From: Calycina herbarum
Taxonomy: Eukaryota > Ascomycota > Leotiomycetes > Helotiales > Pezizellaceae
Length of the DNA: 64,000 bases
NCBI GenBank assembly: GCA_001414485.1
Contig: LLEY01000041.1
Span: 124,001 to 188,000, forward strand
Reading direction: 5' to 3'
Made by a program: the position numbers and the translations under genes. The notes below the pieces were generated by a model that was not told the origin of the DNA, did not search any database, and saw only the letters and a list, made by a program, of their open reading frames with translations. Below are positions 23,637-35,929 of this stretch, piece by piece; the stretch's first letter is position 1, and each line of letters starts with the position of its first letter.

Positions 23637-24184
23637 CTTACTTTAGTTCACTCTGTTTAGAACCAGCTTCCGCGCTAATTCTTTTCTTCTAAGGTCTCTA
23701 CTACTTCGTCTATCTAAGTAAAAAGCTACTATAACTAGTAGTAAAAGGAAGCTAGTATATAGAAGCGCTTCATTCCTGGTTTTCTTAACTCGGAGTTTAA
23801 AAGTAGAGCGGCGAAGTATATATAGAGAGTACTAGGATATACTTCTAAGTATAATTAAGGCCTTATATTTTCCGCTCTAGGCTAAGTAGCTAAAGTATCT
23901 TTAGAACTTATACTAGAGGCGGCTATAGAAACGATATAGAACTATATAATATATTATACCTTTAAAGAGGCTCGCTTAGCTAATTCATCTTATATAATAT
24001 AACCTATTTTTAAGCTCGCTACTATAAGAGAGACAGCCGAAGTTAGAAGGCTCTTCTCTTCGCAGTCCTTCTCTTAGTAAGCTAAGAGTACGAAGGTATT
24101 AGTTTAAACTAGCTAGAGAGGATATATCTAGTAGGAAATCTCGCGAAACTTACTAGTACTTATAGATCATAGTTAGCTCTAGTA
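23637..24184 (-). other. Unclassified RIP-mutated segment
   Basis: On the minus strand a frame broken by RIP stops spans most of the segment (KIGYIIQDELAKRASLKV; LLNSELRKPGMKRFYILASF). I do not recognise the protein. It is not a clear continuation of the Copia element that flanks Gypsy B on its right. Confidence 0.4.
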
Positions 24185-24503
24185 TATAATAGCCCGCTAT
24201 TAAGAATAAGAGTTGCTAAGGTTATATACGTACTAGATAGAATACGGTTTAGAGTATAGGAATACTAAGAGTTACGTAGAATATAAGAGTTACGTATTCG
24301 AGTATTAGAATATCTGGTTTAGATCTCCGAGTCTATTATTATTATCTAAACTCTTTTATATATAGATACTCTTACTCTTAGTATTAGAAAAGGTTAATTT
24401 AATCTTTTCCTTCGTATTTAGAGCTTAGTATCTAAGTATATTATTCTATAGAACGTACTTCTATATACCTCTTTTATAGTATTATCTGTTTTATACTATT
24501 ATA
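24185..24503 (+). repeat. 5' LTR of Gypsy B
   Basis: 319 bp, colinear with 30199-30517 and with the partial copy at 54690-54997. Confidence 0.85.
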
Positions 24504-24899
24504 TTAAAAGATTAAATTCTTCTCGCTAAGGACAACCTGTTATAATATCTTACTAAGCGCGTTAACGTCTTATATTAAATTCGATTCGGCCTAGATTCAG
24601 ATTAGTATAATAACTACTTTAAATTACTAGTTTATAAACAGCTAGTAATATTAGAGTTTAATATCTATTAGTTAGCTAGTAAAAAGCGTATCCTCTAATA
24701 TATTAAGAAAGTAGAAGACGCTAAGGATTTCTAAGACTTTAAATAACCTTCTCTATATAGAGATTACTATATAAGGTTTAGAAAGTCGATATTAAGTTAC
24801 CTAGAAGGCTCTTAAATCTACCTCTTAACCCTCTCTAACGATATTAAATATATTAGACTAAGAAGTAACTCTAGATCCCTTCTAAGCTTCGCTAGAAAG

Positions 24900-27800
24900 C
24901 GTTAAGTAACCTACTAGAGAAACTAGTAAGCCTCTCTCTAAATACGTATCGAACTATACTCGTATATCTAAAACTAAAAAGTTAAGAAATAATAAAGATA
25001 AGAGCCTAGTCTAAAACCTTAGAGACCTACGAGACTTTTCTAATATAGATAAGATATAGAGTATAGTATAAGAATTAGAAGAAGAACTTTAAAATAATAA
25101 TTATTAGTTTAGATAGTTAAAATCTATTATAAAAGAACTCTAAGAATAAACTAGAGTCTCTTAACCTTCCTAACCTAAAACCGACTATAACTCTCCTTCT
25201 ATTCTAAGTACTATACTAGACCTCTTTCGCTTAAGAAGCGAACCTGTCTCTAATACCTTCTCTTAATAGCAGACTACTCTATATAACTCTAAATATAGTC
25301 TAAATACTCTCTAACCTACTAAAAGCAAAATTATAGAAAAAATTAAATCTTTAGACAACAGTATATTATCTATATACTAATAATAGAAGATATTAGTATA
25401 TAATAGACTTCTAGTAAATGCCGATTATTATAATATAAGTCTAACTTAAAAAGCCCTTATCTAAGAAATAACTACTAGAATCGCTAGAAACTATCTTAAG
25501 CTCCGATACTAGTCTAAGTCGATTTATATTACTTTCTATAATTATTAAGATATAATTAAACTTTTAGATTTATATTTCTTAACTAGATATAAGATAGAGG
25601 ATATATAGAACGCTTTCTAGGCCTTATATATAGGTAGAAAGGATTATACTAGAGAAACGTTTACTAACTTCAGAGGTCGCTTCTTAAGTATAGCTATACT
25701 TAGAGAGATACTAGAGTTAGAATAATTCTTCTATATATAGGAGAAAATTATACTATAGCTAAGAAACTCAGCCGCTGTACTTAAGAGACGTTAGAATTAT
25801 AACTTTGTTAAAATAGTAGTAGATCTCCTAGCCTTAGATAAGGAACGACGCTAAAGCGCTAAGTTATATATAGCTAATACGACTAAGCTAGTCAGTATAA
25901 ATACTTCGGTTAAAAAGACTGCTTTTTAATTCTTATCTAGTTTAATACTAAAACTCTTACTACTTATAAGCGGATCCTTCTCTACTGTTTAGACTACTTT
26001 AAGGATATTTAAAACCACCTCTACTAGCGAACGCTAAAAGATTCTAGACCGAGTCTTAGCCGGTATAACGTACTACTACTATAGTAAGCCTAGGTACTAC
26101 AAAACCGACTACTCTTAGCTACCTAGTATTAAAGAAATAGTCTAAGAAGCGAACGAAGATAATCTATAAGTTCTTATAAAGTACCCCGATTCTAACCTAA
26201 ATTAGAGAGAAAACGAGGCAGCCTAGATAAAGACTTCTTCCTAGGCCTATATAAATATAATCTATCGAATCTTAATCTTTCTAGACTTATAGAAGGAAAC
26301 TAATTCCTTATAAATATAACACTTAGTATATATAGATACGGTGTTAAAACTCGAGTCTTAATAGATATAGAAGCGAATAGATTCTTATTCTTAAATTAAC
26401 CTCTAGCTTTATAGCTATTCTAATCGTTAGATATATAGATTCGAAAACTACTCTACTTAGTGCTTATTCGTAGATACGATAGTAGTATTAAAAGTAAAGT
26501 AATATAGTTTATATAACTATATTTAAACCTAGATTAATATTATATCTAAAACTACTTCTTTATAGTTTTAGACCTTAGATAACAAGACCTAATTATTAGA
26601 AATAAATAGTTAAAATATTTTAATATTCTTCTTAACTCTACTAGGAATTAACTTATTTAGCTAGCTAAAACCTTACTAACTTCTTACTTTAGAAAGGAGA
26701 TCTTACTTTCTCTAACTTCTAGCTAGAACTAGAAGTCTTATTTGAATATATAGTCGGATACGAACTAAAGAGATTACGCTCTCTATTAAGATAAAAAGCG
26801 AAGAAATAGTAAGCTCTTAGCTAAGTTATTACTATTATCTACGATATTAACTCCCGACGTCTACCTCTCTAACTCTACTCTAAAACCTCTCTAGCCTACT
26901 AGTATAGCTTAGATAGATCGAACCCTATACTCTTTTATTAGTAAAATAAGTATAAATACTTTATATTTTAATATAAAACGACCTAATACTAAGTTCTTTA
27001 TAATAAGTATCTACGAATTAGATTAGATTATTAACGAAAGATTAGCTCTGCTCTTAGATAACGCTAAGACTACGGACCTGATATAGTCCCGACTTCTTTA
27101 ACGTTACTCGTTGTTCTAGGATATGTTCTTAAAAGCAGCCTTAGATAAACTTCTCTCTCACCGTGTATACGACTATAAAATTACCTTAAATAAACCTCTT
27201 CCTACCTCTTACTCCTCTCTATATCAATAGTTAACTATAGAGCTATAAGTAATAAAAGAGTATTTTATAGATAATTTAAATAAAGGATTTATTATTAATA
27301 GTAATAGCTCTTTTACCTTACTAGTACTCTTTATTAAAAAGCCTAATAGCGATAAGCTACGGTTCTATATTAATTATTAGAAACTAAATACTCTTATCTA
27401 TAATAACCTCTACTTAATCTCTTATATTAACGAACTTATTTTAAGACTAAGGAAAGCTAAGATCTTTACTAAGTTAGATATATAATAAGCTTTCTACTAT
27501 ATTTAAATAGATTCTAACTTAGAAGAGATAACTATGTTTAGAACTAGGTATAGAATATATAAATATAAGTTCCTTTCTTTTAGACTTTATAATAGACCTG
27601 CTATCTACTAACGTTATATAAACGACGTCTTAATCGACTATCTAGATAACTTCTATATTACTTACTTAGACGATATACTAATCTATTTAGATAATATTAA
27701 AGATTATAAGAAATAAGTAAAGATAGTTCTAAATCAGCTCTAAGAAGTAGGACTTTAAGTAGATATTAAAAAGAGCGAATTTAGTATTACCTAAGTTAAA

Positions 27801-30020
27801 TATCTTAGTTATATATTAACTACGAAAGGACTCGGAGTAGACTCTAATAAAGTAGAACCTCTACGAAACTAGGTCCGACCTAGTACTATAATAGATATAA
27901 AGTCTTATCTAGGCTTTTATAGATTCTATAGATAATTTATTAAGAACTTTAGTAAAATCGTAAAACTCTTAACTACTATAACACGGCCTTTAGAGCCGTT
28001 TTAGTAGATACTTAATTATAAAAAAGCCTTTAAAAAATTATAGACCTAGCTACTCTTAGTTTAAGCCTTATACTACTTTAACTCTAAATATCCTACGAAG
28101 CTAGAGATAGACTCTTCTAATAGAGTAATAGTAGATATATTCTCTTAATAATATAGTAATCGTTAGTATTCTATAAGTTTCTATTCCCACGTCTTAGTTA
28201 GATATAAAACGAACTAGGAAATCTATAATAAGAAACTGTTTATAATTATAAAAGCGTTTAGAAAATAGTAACCTAAGCTTATATTATATTAGAACTGTAT
28301 TAACGTCTTCTTAGACTATAGATTCTTAGAATACTTTATAATAACAAAGCTACTTACTTCTAAGTAAGTATAATAGATAGAATTCCTCTTTAACTTTAAT
28401 TTCTAGATCTGATTCACGTCTAGAAAGAATAATTAAAAGGTGGATATACTAACTAGATAGGAGTAAGATATTAGAATATAAGATTAAGTTAAGTTAGACA
28501 GCTGCTTATATACCTTTCTCGGATCTATTAGACTTAACCTTCAAATTAACGCCGACCTTACTTAGACCTTTTAAGTAATATCCCTTTCTATAATTAAGTT
28601 AGATATTATTCCTAGGTCTAGATCAGATCTGATTTAGAAGCTAAGGATAGCTAATACGTAATTATTTAAGAAGAAACGTAGAGAACTTAAGAATAGTTAT
28701 ACTATCTCGTCTAATAATTTACTTCTATTTAGAAGACAGCTTTATATTAAAAGAAATACTAAACTCTATATAAATCTAATCTAAGAAGCCTACGACTAAG
28801 TATCTAGTACTTACCTAAGTACTTGAAAGATATACTAGTTACTAGTATCCGCCTACTACTAGGTCGGTATAAGTTTAGACTATAAGCTATACATAGCTAA
28901 CTACTACGCTTATAGATACTCTTATCCTCGATAGACTAAATAACAAGGATTCCTCTATCTACTACTAGTGCTAGATTACCTGATATAGTATATATATATA
29001 GACTTTAAGTTATTTCTAAAGAATAAGCACGGATATAATACTATACTAGTATTTATTAACTGTCTTAGAAAGGATTTAGTATCTATTCCCTACTACTCTA
29101 CTATCGATACTAGAGGATTAGCCTAGTTTTTTATATAATAGATCTATTGTTTTAGTTACTACTCTAAATCGATTACGTCTAATAGAGGACCTTAATTCGT
29201 CTTAGCTTTTTAGACGGAATTCTATTATATTATCAGTATTAAGCTTAAGCTCTCTATAGCTTACTATAAATAAACAGATAGTTAGATAGAGATTATAAAC
29301 CGATATATTAATTAGAGGCTAAGGCCTTTCGTAACCTACTATTAGAATAACTAGAGCGAGTTAATCCCTCTTATAAACAGAGTATAAATAACTCTTTCGT
29401 ACTCGTCTATTAGTATAACTCTGTATTAGCTTAAGTTTAGGCTTGATTCGCGAATCTTATAAGATTAGAATACTCTTAAGACCTCTATTCCCTAGAAACG
29501 ACTAAATTATAATAAGACAGTTAAGATAGCTATATATATATACTCTATCTAGAACGTAGCTAAAGATAATATAAGCAAAGCCTAGTAGAGAATATAAGAT
29601 AGTACGAATTAGTACTAAAGAGCTATCGACTAAGACGTTAGTAATAGAGTTTACTTATCGACTAAGAATCTTAAGATAAATCAACCTAGTCGAAAGCTAG
29701 CTAAATAGTAGACTAGACCCTTTAAAATACTAGAACGTATAGAATACTCTTATAGACTAAAACTCTTAGAAGAATTATTAATCTATAATGTTTTCGCTAT
29801 AGACGTACTATCTAAAGATCCGAATACCTCTCTACCTAGATAAGAAGCTCTAGAGCTATCTCTAGAAATTATTTAGAGTATATAAGAATAGGAAGTTTAA
29901 GAAATTCTTAGTAGTAGACTTTTTAGAAGACAACTATAATACTAGGTTAGATAGGTTAGTTATAATATAGACTCTACCTAGTATCTTACTAATAATTTTC
30001 AAGGTTTACTATACTTTCTA
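24900..30020 (+). pseudogene. gag-pol of Gypsy B
   Basis: A gag zinc knuckle remnant lies near 26,071-26,110 (YYYYSKPRYYKTDYS, where a CCHC knuckle lost Cys/His to Tyr). The protease-like TRVLIDIEANR lies near 26,350. Reverse transcriptase starts near 27,180 and retains YLDDILIYLDN at about 27,660-27,690, so the catalytic Asp pair survived although surrounding Trp/Gln codons are stops. RNase H and integrase follow, with an H/C-type zinc region near 28,780 and a catalytic-core part with LVSIPYYSTIDTRGLAQFF near 29,080 and SNRGPQFV near 29,190. A degraded chromodomain lies at about 29,890-30,010. No antisense ORF is seen; pol ends close to the 3' LTR. Confidence 0.78.
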
Positions 30021-30198
30021 AGAGACTTCTATACTAAATATCTAGACGAACCAGGACCGCTCTAACTCCTCTCTAAATAGATCTAAGTATAGAAGGCAGA
30101 TAAGAACTAACAACTGAGTTACTACTAAAAACAAACCCCGATACTACCTCGGCTATAATACGAAGCCTTAGAGACGAGTCTTTTTCAAGAGAGAGGGA

Positions 30199-30517
30199 TA
30201 TAATAGCTCGCTATTAAGAATAAGAGTTGCTAAGGTTATATACGTACTAGATAGAATACAGTTTAGAGTATAGGAATACTAAGGGTTATATAGAATATAA
30301 GAGTTATATATTCGAGTATTAGAATGTCTAGTTTAGACCTCCGAGTCTATTATTATTATCTAAACCCTTTTATATATAGATACTCTTACTCTTAGTATTA
30401 GAAAAGATTAATTTAATCTTTTCCTTTATATTTAGAGCCTAGTATCTAAGTATGTTATTCTACGGAACACACTTTTATATACCTCTTTTATAGTATTATC
30501 TGTTTCGTACTATTATA
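30199..30517 (+). repeat. 3' LTR of Gypsy B
   Basis: Same length and ends as the 5' LTR; preceded by purine-rich AAGAGAGAGGGA. Confidence 0.85.
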
Positions 30518-31138
30518 GTATATTAGTATTTAGTAGTAAGTTCTTAATTTCACTAGGTAACGGACCGTTTCAGGTGTTAAGAGTATCTGTAATTTAACGC
30601 TTTATAAGTAATTTACGTGCTTCTTTAGTAGTCTTTATATAGGTCTTAGATCTCTAATATATCGATTATAAGAGAGTATCACTTTTAGCTATTCTAGGAT
30701 AAGCGTTATATATAAGTAAAGTAGATACTAAATTATCAGGTCCTACTATGTTATTAATAGCTTTAAAAGCTATTTAAAGAGCGGAGGCCTTTATAAGACT
30801 AGGTTGTTATTCTCGGATAATTAAGTAAATATAGCGAATCGGTCTATAATATCGTTCTACTATACTAATAGAGTTGTATACTTCTACTAGTACGGTTTTG
30901 ACTTTAATTTCTATTGAATTAGCGTACCTCTTAACTTCTCTTATAATAAAGTTCTTTCCAGCGTCTATAGTAATATAATCGGGAGGTCCTAGATAAGTAT
31001 TAATCTAGCACTTTTAAAAGGTCTCCTAGATACTCTTTATACTTATGTCTAGTAGAAAGTCTCCGGATTAATATCGAGTTCCTTAGTCTATAATATATAA
31101 TACTAGCTTTTCTTCTAAAAAGAAGATATTTATAATTA

Positions 31139-32972
31139 ACGTAGTTTATTATAACCTCGGTTATATTAGAACTCTAATTAATTTTCCTTAGTATATAACT
31201 TTGAACTTAAATAACTTAACTATAATATATTAAATTAACTCTTTATAATCGGAGTCTAATATACTAGATATATCTACAGCTTCTTAACAAGTTCGTACGT
31301 TATAACTAGCTTTTCTATAGGTTCTATAGTATTATCTAGACGGTTACCTCTTCTTATAACTACCTCTCGCTATACGTATATCGCGTCGTATCTGCTTATC
31401 TACGTCTTTCTAAGCTATAATATTCTACATATCCTCTATAATAAGTGTACTCCCTTTATAGACACGAGCTTTTTTAGCTCTTCGGCGTTTACTAAGAGCT
31501 TTATTTACTGTTTAAAGTGTACGTACCTCGGTAGACAGAAGAGTTATCTTATAAGCTATTCGCTCTATACCTTTAGCTAGCGCTATAACTGTCTTAAATA
31601 GAGGGGTTAGCGAGCTTCTCTAATAGCGAGTAATTCGATTTCGTATAAGAGTTGACTATAAAAGAGCTTCTATTAGGTTAGAAGAGGTCTAAGATTCCTA
31701 TAGAAAGGTGTTAGAGTCTATAACTTTATATTAAGCTTTGAAATTACTACTTATAGATTAAAAGGTACTAGGCTAGCTCTACGGAATCTAGCCTAAGCGT
31801 TCTAAACTATTATAGATTCTTTATATACTACTATAAAGACTAGAAAGAACTCTACCTTAGTAATATAGTTAATATAAGCTTTAATAAACGTCTTAATCTA
31901 TCGACTATACACTCGTTTTAATATACTAAAACATCTAATATCAAGTAGCTAGGTTAGATAGAACGAATAAGAAGGCAGTCTAAGAGTTATAATATTATAT
32001 ATCTTATAGTACTCTTGGAATTCGGCCGATTCGTAGCTCTTATATCTATCTAATACTAGTATTCGATATAGACCCTTTACTCGAGCAGTAGTATACTTAT
32101 TAAAGTGTTTTAGCTATTCTAGACCTGTCTCGTTGTTTATCTATCTATTACTTATTAGTTTAATAACCTAGTCGTATAGGAGGCTGCTGTCTATATACTA
32201 ATTTATAAGATAATTCTTCTCTTAGACGACTAAAAATAGAGAGATATTCTAACCCTCGCTATTAATATAAGCAATTGCTATAGCTTATTCCCGATTACCT
32301 AGCTAAACTACCTTACCTCTACTACGTCGATCTATACGTATAATAACTATTATAGAGCAAATTATATCTATTATAAAGCCTGTTTTATCGAAGTTATAGA
32401 AATCGTAATCTAAGACGCTATATTTCGCTCTTATATTTTATATAAGTTAGAACTACGCGCTAATTAGGTTAGGATCTTCGTATAAGGCTCTTTAGAAGTC
32501 GTAAACGCGATTAAAACACGTCTTTAACTCTAGTTGTTATTATATAAATCGATAAGCCTAGAGCTTACTAACGCGTTTTCCTCTCCGCGATTTAAGAATA
32601 AAATTAGTTATATCTTCTATACTAGCTAGCCGAGGTACAAACTCTCTAGAATCTATATTAAGTATATTCTAAACAACCACTTCTTCTTCTACCTTAGACA
32701 ATTTAAGGTTTACTAGTCGACAGTCGGTTAGAGGAAGATAGCTGTTTATTCTATTATTAAGTATAGAATAAGGTATTCCGTAGATCTTTATAGCTTTCTA
32801 TCGACTTAGCTTTTTAGATATTTAAATTACCTTAATAGTTAGAATAACTTTTAATTCTTTAGTAATAATAGACATAGTAGAAGGTTAAAAAAACGCGTGT
32901 TAAAGTTAGAGAGTAGGATTTCGAGAAAATTAATCGAGGTTCTAATATAACCGGGGTTCTGATAAACCACGT
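31139..32972 (-). mobile_element. pogo/Fot1-type DNA transposon nested in Copia
   Basis: An 1834-bp element is bounded by 48-bp terminal inverted repeats (31139-31186 and 32925-32972; outer ends ACGT(A/G)GTTTAT) and a TA target duplication (31137-31138 and 32973-32974). The arms differ at several sites, nearly all C/T or G/A transitions. It interrupts the Copia integrase, whose frame resumes on the other side. Confidence 0.88.
31240..32880 (-). pseudogene. Fot1-type DDE transposase, RIP-degraded
   Basis: The minus strand begins near 32,875 with MSIITKELKVILTIKVI and a helix-turn-helix part (KIYGIPYSILNNRIN), then a CENP-B-like region. The DDE core includes YNFDKTGF (first Asp) near 32,400, LGNREQAIAIAYINSEG near 32,280, LVLDRYKSYESAEFQEY (second Asp) near 32,050 and LLDIRCFSILKRVYSRQIK (third Asp) near 31,920. 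A basic tail with EELKKLVSIKGVHL-like sequence ends near the left repeat. TGG and CAG codons are mostly TAG, so no functional protein is possible. Confidence 0.82.
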
Positions 32973-35502
32973 TATATTATAATTAAACTTAATATTATTA
33001 TAAAGTGTAAATTTAAATCGACTAGGTGACTTTCCGTGCTTTTGGTAATACTTATAGTATTTAGTAAGGTGTTGTAGAATGCCTTACTTGATATCGTAAC
33101 TGGTACGCTCGAGTATACGCTGGAAGCGTAGTATAGATAGATAACTAAAGCGCTTATAGAGGCGTCTAATGTCGACATCTGTAAGGTAATATAGAGATTC
33201 TTATATAAGGTTATATACAGCCTTATTCCAGAGCAGAAAGAGGTATTCGAATCGTTATATAATTCTAAAACGTTCTACTTTCTAACTCTTTCCGTCTTCT
33301 TAAATAAGGACGTTCTAGAGGTTATTAAGTAAGACGTGTAAACGGTCTATATTATTAATATATATAATAAATAGTATATTTAAATATATAATATAGAATT
33401 CCGTATAGCCGATCGGTATACTAATTATAATCGATTCTATAGAGGTAGTATAACCTTTACTAAATTATATACTAATCTAGCCTTTAGTACTTTCGTTAAT
33501 AGAGATATTCTAGACGTGTTTAGTATACGCTAGGTATTACTCGTATTCTACACTCGACTTTCCTCCTACGCTAGTATCGATTATAACTCTAAAGAAGTAG
33601 TCTCGTACGTACTTCTTAGTAGTAGACGTAAATACCTCTTCTGTAAACTTATAAGATATAGCGTCTAGAATTAGTAGTAGAATAAATTCGCTGAAAGTAT
33701 AATCTTATACTAAGTTTATTAGACTAGCTATAAAGGTCTAAGCGCTCGAATTATCGATATATCTAACGGAAGTAATTAAGTAGTAGATAACCTTACTATT
33801 AGAATCACTTTTATAATCTATTATAATTGTCTAGAGTGTTTTAGATATATCTTCCTCTTCTATACGTTCTATAGTAGTAATATAAGTATAGTAGATCTTT
33901 TTAATAAATCTACTGTCTTTTCTATAGAAGCTGTCTCTATTACTCTTTTACTATTTAGCAAAGTAACGATTCTACTCTTCTTAAGTATAGTTCTAGGATC
34001 GGTGGCCTTTCTTTCTATATATATAACACTTATTACTCTTTCTAGAGTTCTAGTGTTACTAGCTATAAGAACTGCTAGAATTGTTATACTTATAGAAGTA
34101 ACGATCGGTTATCAAAGTCTTAGTATTTAATACGTAGCTTACTTCGTAATTACGAATAAAGCTTCTTAAAAGAGTAATAGTGCTTTAGAGTAACGAGTTT
34201 TATAGTAAGGTCGAGTATATACTTCGGTATTCTAGTGCTTCCTTATATATAATAAGCAGCTTATTAGCTAATTATCTATCGCTTTATATATCCTTAGGAA
34301 GTCTATAGCGAAGTTCTTCTAATTTAGATAGCATCTCCTTAAAGCACTAGCTAGGTGTCTTTTCCGAATATTCTAGCTTAGCTTTAGTTCGTAAGAATGT
34401 GATACGATTCTACTTAGAGGATTAACCTCTTAAGTATAGCTTATTCTCAAAGTATAATTAGATAGCAGTAGAAAGAACTTCGTACGATTGATCTGTTCCT
34501 TCCTTGAAGACGCTAGTATAAAAGTGGTTTAAGGCCTAACTCTTAAGTATAATCGGGAAGGCAAGGTTATATACTAAGAGTGATATACTACAACGATTAT
34601 ATATATCCTTGAATATCCTTGACTTAAGCTTGAAGTTGTCTCCCTTACTACTATACTTTTGTTTATCCGAGTATAACTTTATAAGGTTACTAAGTATAAA
34701 AGCCGGGTTGCCTATCTAGCTATTCTAGTTACTTAGATAGCTAGTTTAGTTGTAGGTTACAAGAGCCGCTGGCTGGTTTATAAGAGCGTTCTAGGTTATA
34801 AAAGCGTTCTAGGTTACAAAAGCTGCTAGTGGTGTTACAGGGATAGGAATATTAGAAGCGTATGCTACAGTTCCTTGACTAATCTCTAGGAATCGGTTAG
34901 AGTAAGCTTTAATATATACATATCTTATAGCCATCTCTTTTGACTTAGTTCGATCCTTAATAACTTGTTGTCTTAGCTCCTTAATAGTCTATTCCGTTCG
35001 GTTAACCTCTTGAGCTGTATTGTAGAGTGCTCTTGGCATAAGTGCCTTGTGTCTATCCATCTCTACCTATACGCCTCTATTGCGTAGTAGCTTACATATC
35101 ATGATAAGGGTGTTTCTTGCTACACCTACGAACTTTGATTCAGGCTAATCGTCAAAGTCTATACGGTATACTTCCCATAGATAATCGTCATCTATGTCAT
35201 CGACGTCGTAATCCTCTATCTTCTTACTTATATAAGCCGTGGCCTCCTTATCCTCAACCCACTGTGGTGGTGGTGCCATGGTGTCGGTAGTGTCGACGAA
35301 GTTGTCGGTGCTTAAAGTGGTGATGATGAGTGGTATCTTGTACTAGGTGAATAGTATGTCGTAATTTTGTTTTGTTGTGAGTCACACTTTTGATGCTTAT
35401 GAGTCATCAAAATCGGGTGAATTGTCTTTGCACAATAGTCGTTCCAAAGGGTTCAAGAGCGGTTGCAAGAGCGGTTGCAAGTAGGGTGGTACTACAAGTC
35501 GA

Positions 35503-35590
35503 AGAGGTTGCAAGGTTGTAAGTTTGTTGCAATTCGGAGAGGTTGCAAGGTTGTAAGGGTGTTGCAATTCGGAGAGGTTGCAAGGTTGTT
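35503..35590 (+). repeat. 35-bp tandem repeat in the Copia leader
   Basis: Two near-identical 35-bp units (35503-35537 and 35538-35572, starting AGAGGTTGCAAGGTTGTAAG) and a partial third to 35590. The first two differ only at two adjacent bases. Looser GGTTGCAAG copies lie just before, at 35,460-35,482. Confidence 0.75.
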
Positions 35591-35773
35591 GTAACTGTAC
35601 TGCAAGTCCAAGAGTTTGCAGTGGTATTGTCGGGGGTGTAACCAGTAGAAGGAGTCTCTTCCGAGAAGAGGAGTCTACTTTGCACAACTACGTAACTGTA
35701 CGTAAGCTTACGATTCCGAGAACCGCGATACGTATAGTCAGTTTTTCTGATCTGCGCGCGCGACACTAATCAG

Positions 35774-35923
35774 TGTTGGTATGACTTGGTGGCTAATAGT
35801 ATGATGTAAAAAGAGTATATTATCGTTCGTGTATACAGAGCGAAGTTAGCTGCTCTGTCTACTTAAATAGACCTTAAGCGAGAAGGTCACGTGGAGTGCT
35901 ATTCACTCATTATTATACCGACA
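35774..35923 (-). repeat. 5' LTR of the Copia element
   Basis: 150 bp starting TGTCGGTATAATAATGAG and ending ATACCAACA on the minus strand, with 9-bp inverted ends (one mismatch) as expected for a Copia LTR. It is largely free of RIP. Confidence 0.7.
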
Positions 35924-35929
35924 AGAAAC

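Larger units (their letters stand above)
24185..30517 (+). mobile_element. Gypsy chromovirus B, complete but RIP-inactivated
   Basis: A 6333-bp element has two 319-bp LTRs, 24185-24503 and 30199-30517, with termini TATAATAG..CTATTATA (TGTAATAG..CTATTACA if RIP is reversed). Gag to chromodomain read on the plus strand. The flanking 5-mers (TAGTA left, GTATA right) do not match, although nearby alternatives exist, so the target duplication is unproven. Confidence 0.85.
30518..35279 (-). pseudogene. Copia gag-pol polyprotein (gag, PR, integrase)
   Basis: From ATG 35279 the protein starts MAPPPQWVEDKEATAY and stays fairly readable for about 100 residues before RIP stops begin. A CCHC zinc knuckle (CYIYRKKGHRS-x-NYT) lies around 34,020-34,060. 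A protease-like VIIDTSVGGKSSVEYE lies near 33,570. A gag-pre-integrase region (RRLYKRFSYLS..RILERTSYDI) lies near 33,040-33,170. The integrase core continues left of the Fot1 insertion: YLGPPDYITIDAGKNF near 30,970, VERYYRPIR near 30,850, and AINNIVGPDNLVSTLL near 30,740. Frame changes and TAG/TAA codons disable it. Confidence 0.75.
30518..35923 (-). mobile_element. Ty1/Copia element, 5' part (minus strand), interrupted
   Basis: The element reads right to left. Its 5' LTR (35774-35923) is followed by a leader with tandem repeats, then gag from ATG 35279, protease, gag-pre-integrase and integrase. A pogo/Fot1 transposon (31139-32972) interrupts the integrase. The reading ends at the Gypsy B 3' LTR, so reverse transcriptase, RNase H and the 3' LTR are missing from this place. 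The right end abuts Gypsy A-2 pol exactly. Confidence 0.8.

Noticed and set aside
32972..33178. 68-codon open frame beside the Fot1 right end
   Set aside because: The Copia gag-pre-integrase signal is in another frame of the same strand; this frame has no family resemblance.
35503..35590. Possible CRISPR-like array
   Set aside because: Units are directly adjacent with no spacers, in a eukaryotic retroelement leader.
35397..35769. Overlapping open frames of 96, 119 and 63 codons on both strands
   Set aside because: They arise from the 35-bp tandem repeats and the RIP-free leader of the Copia element; Leu/Gln-rich in one strand and shifted copies of each other.
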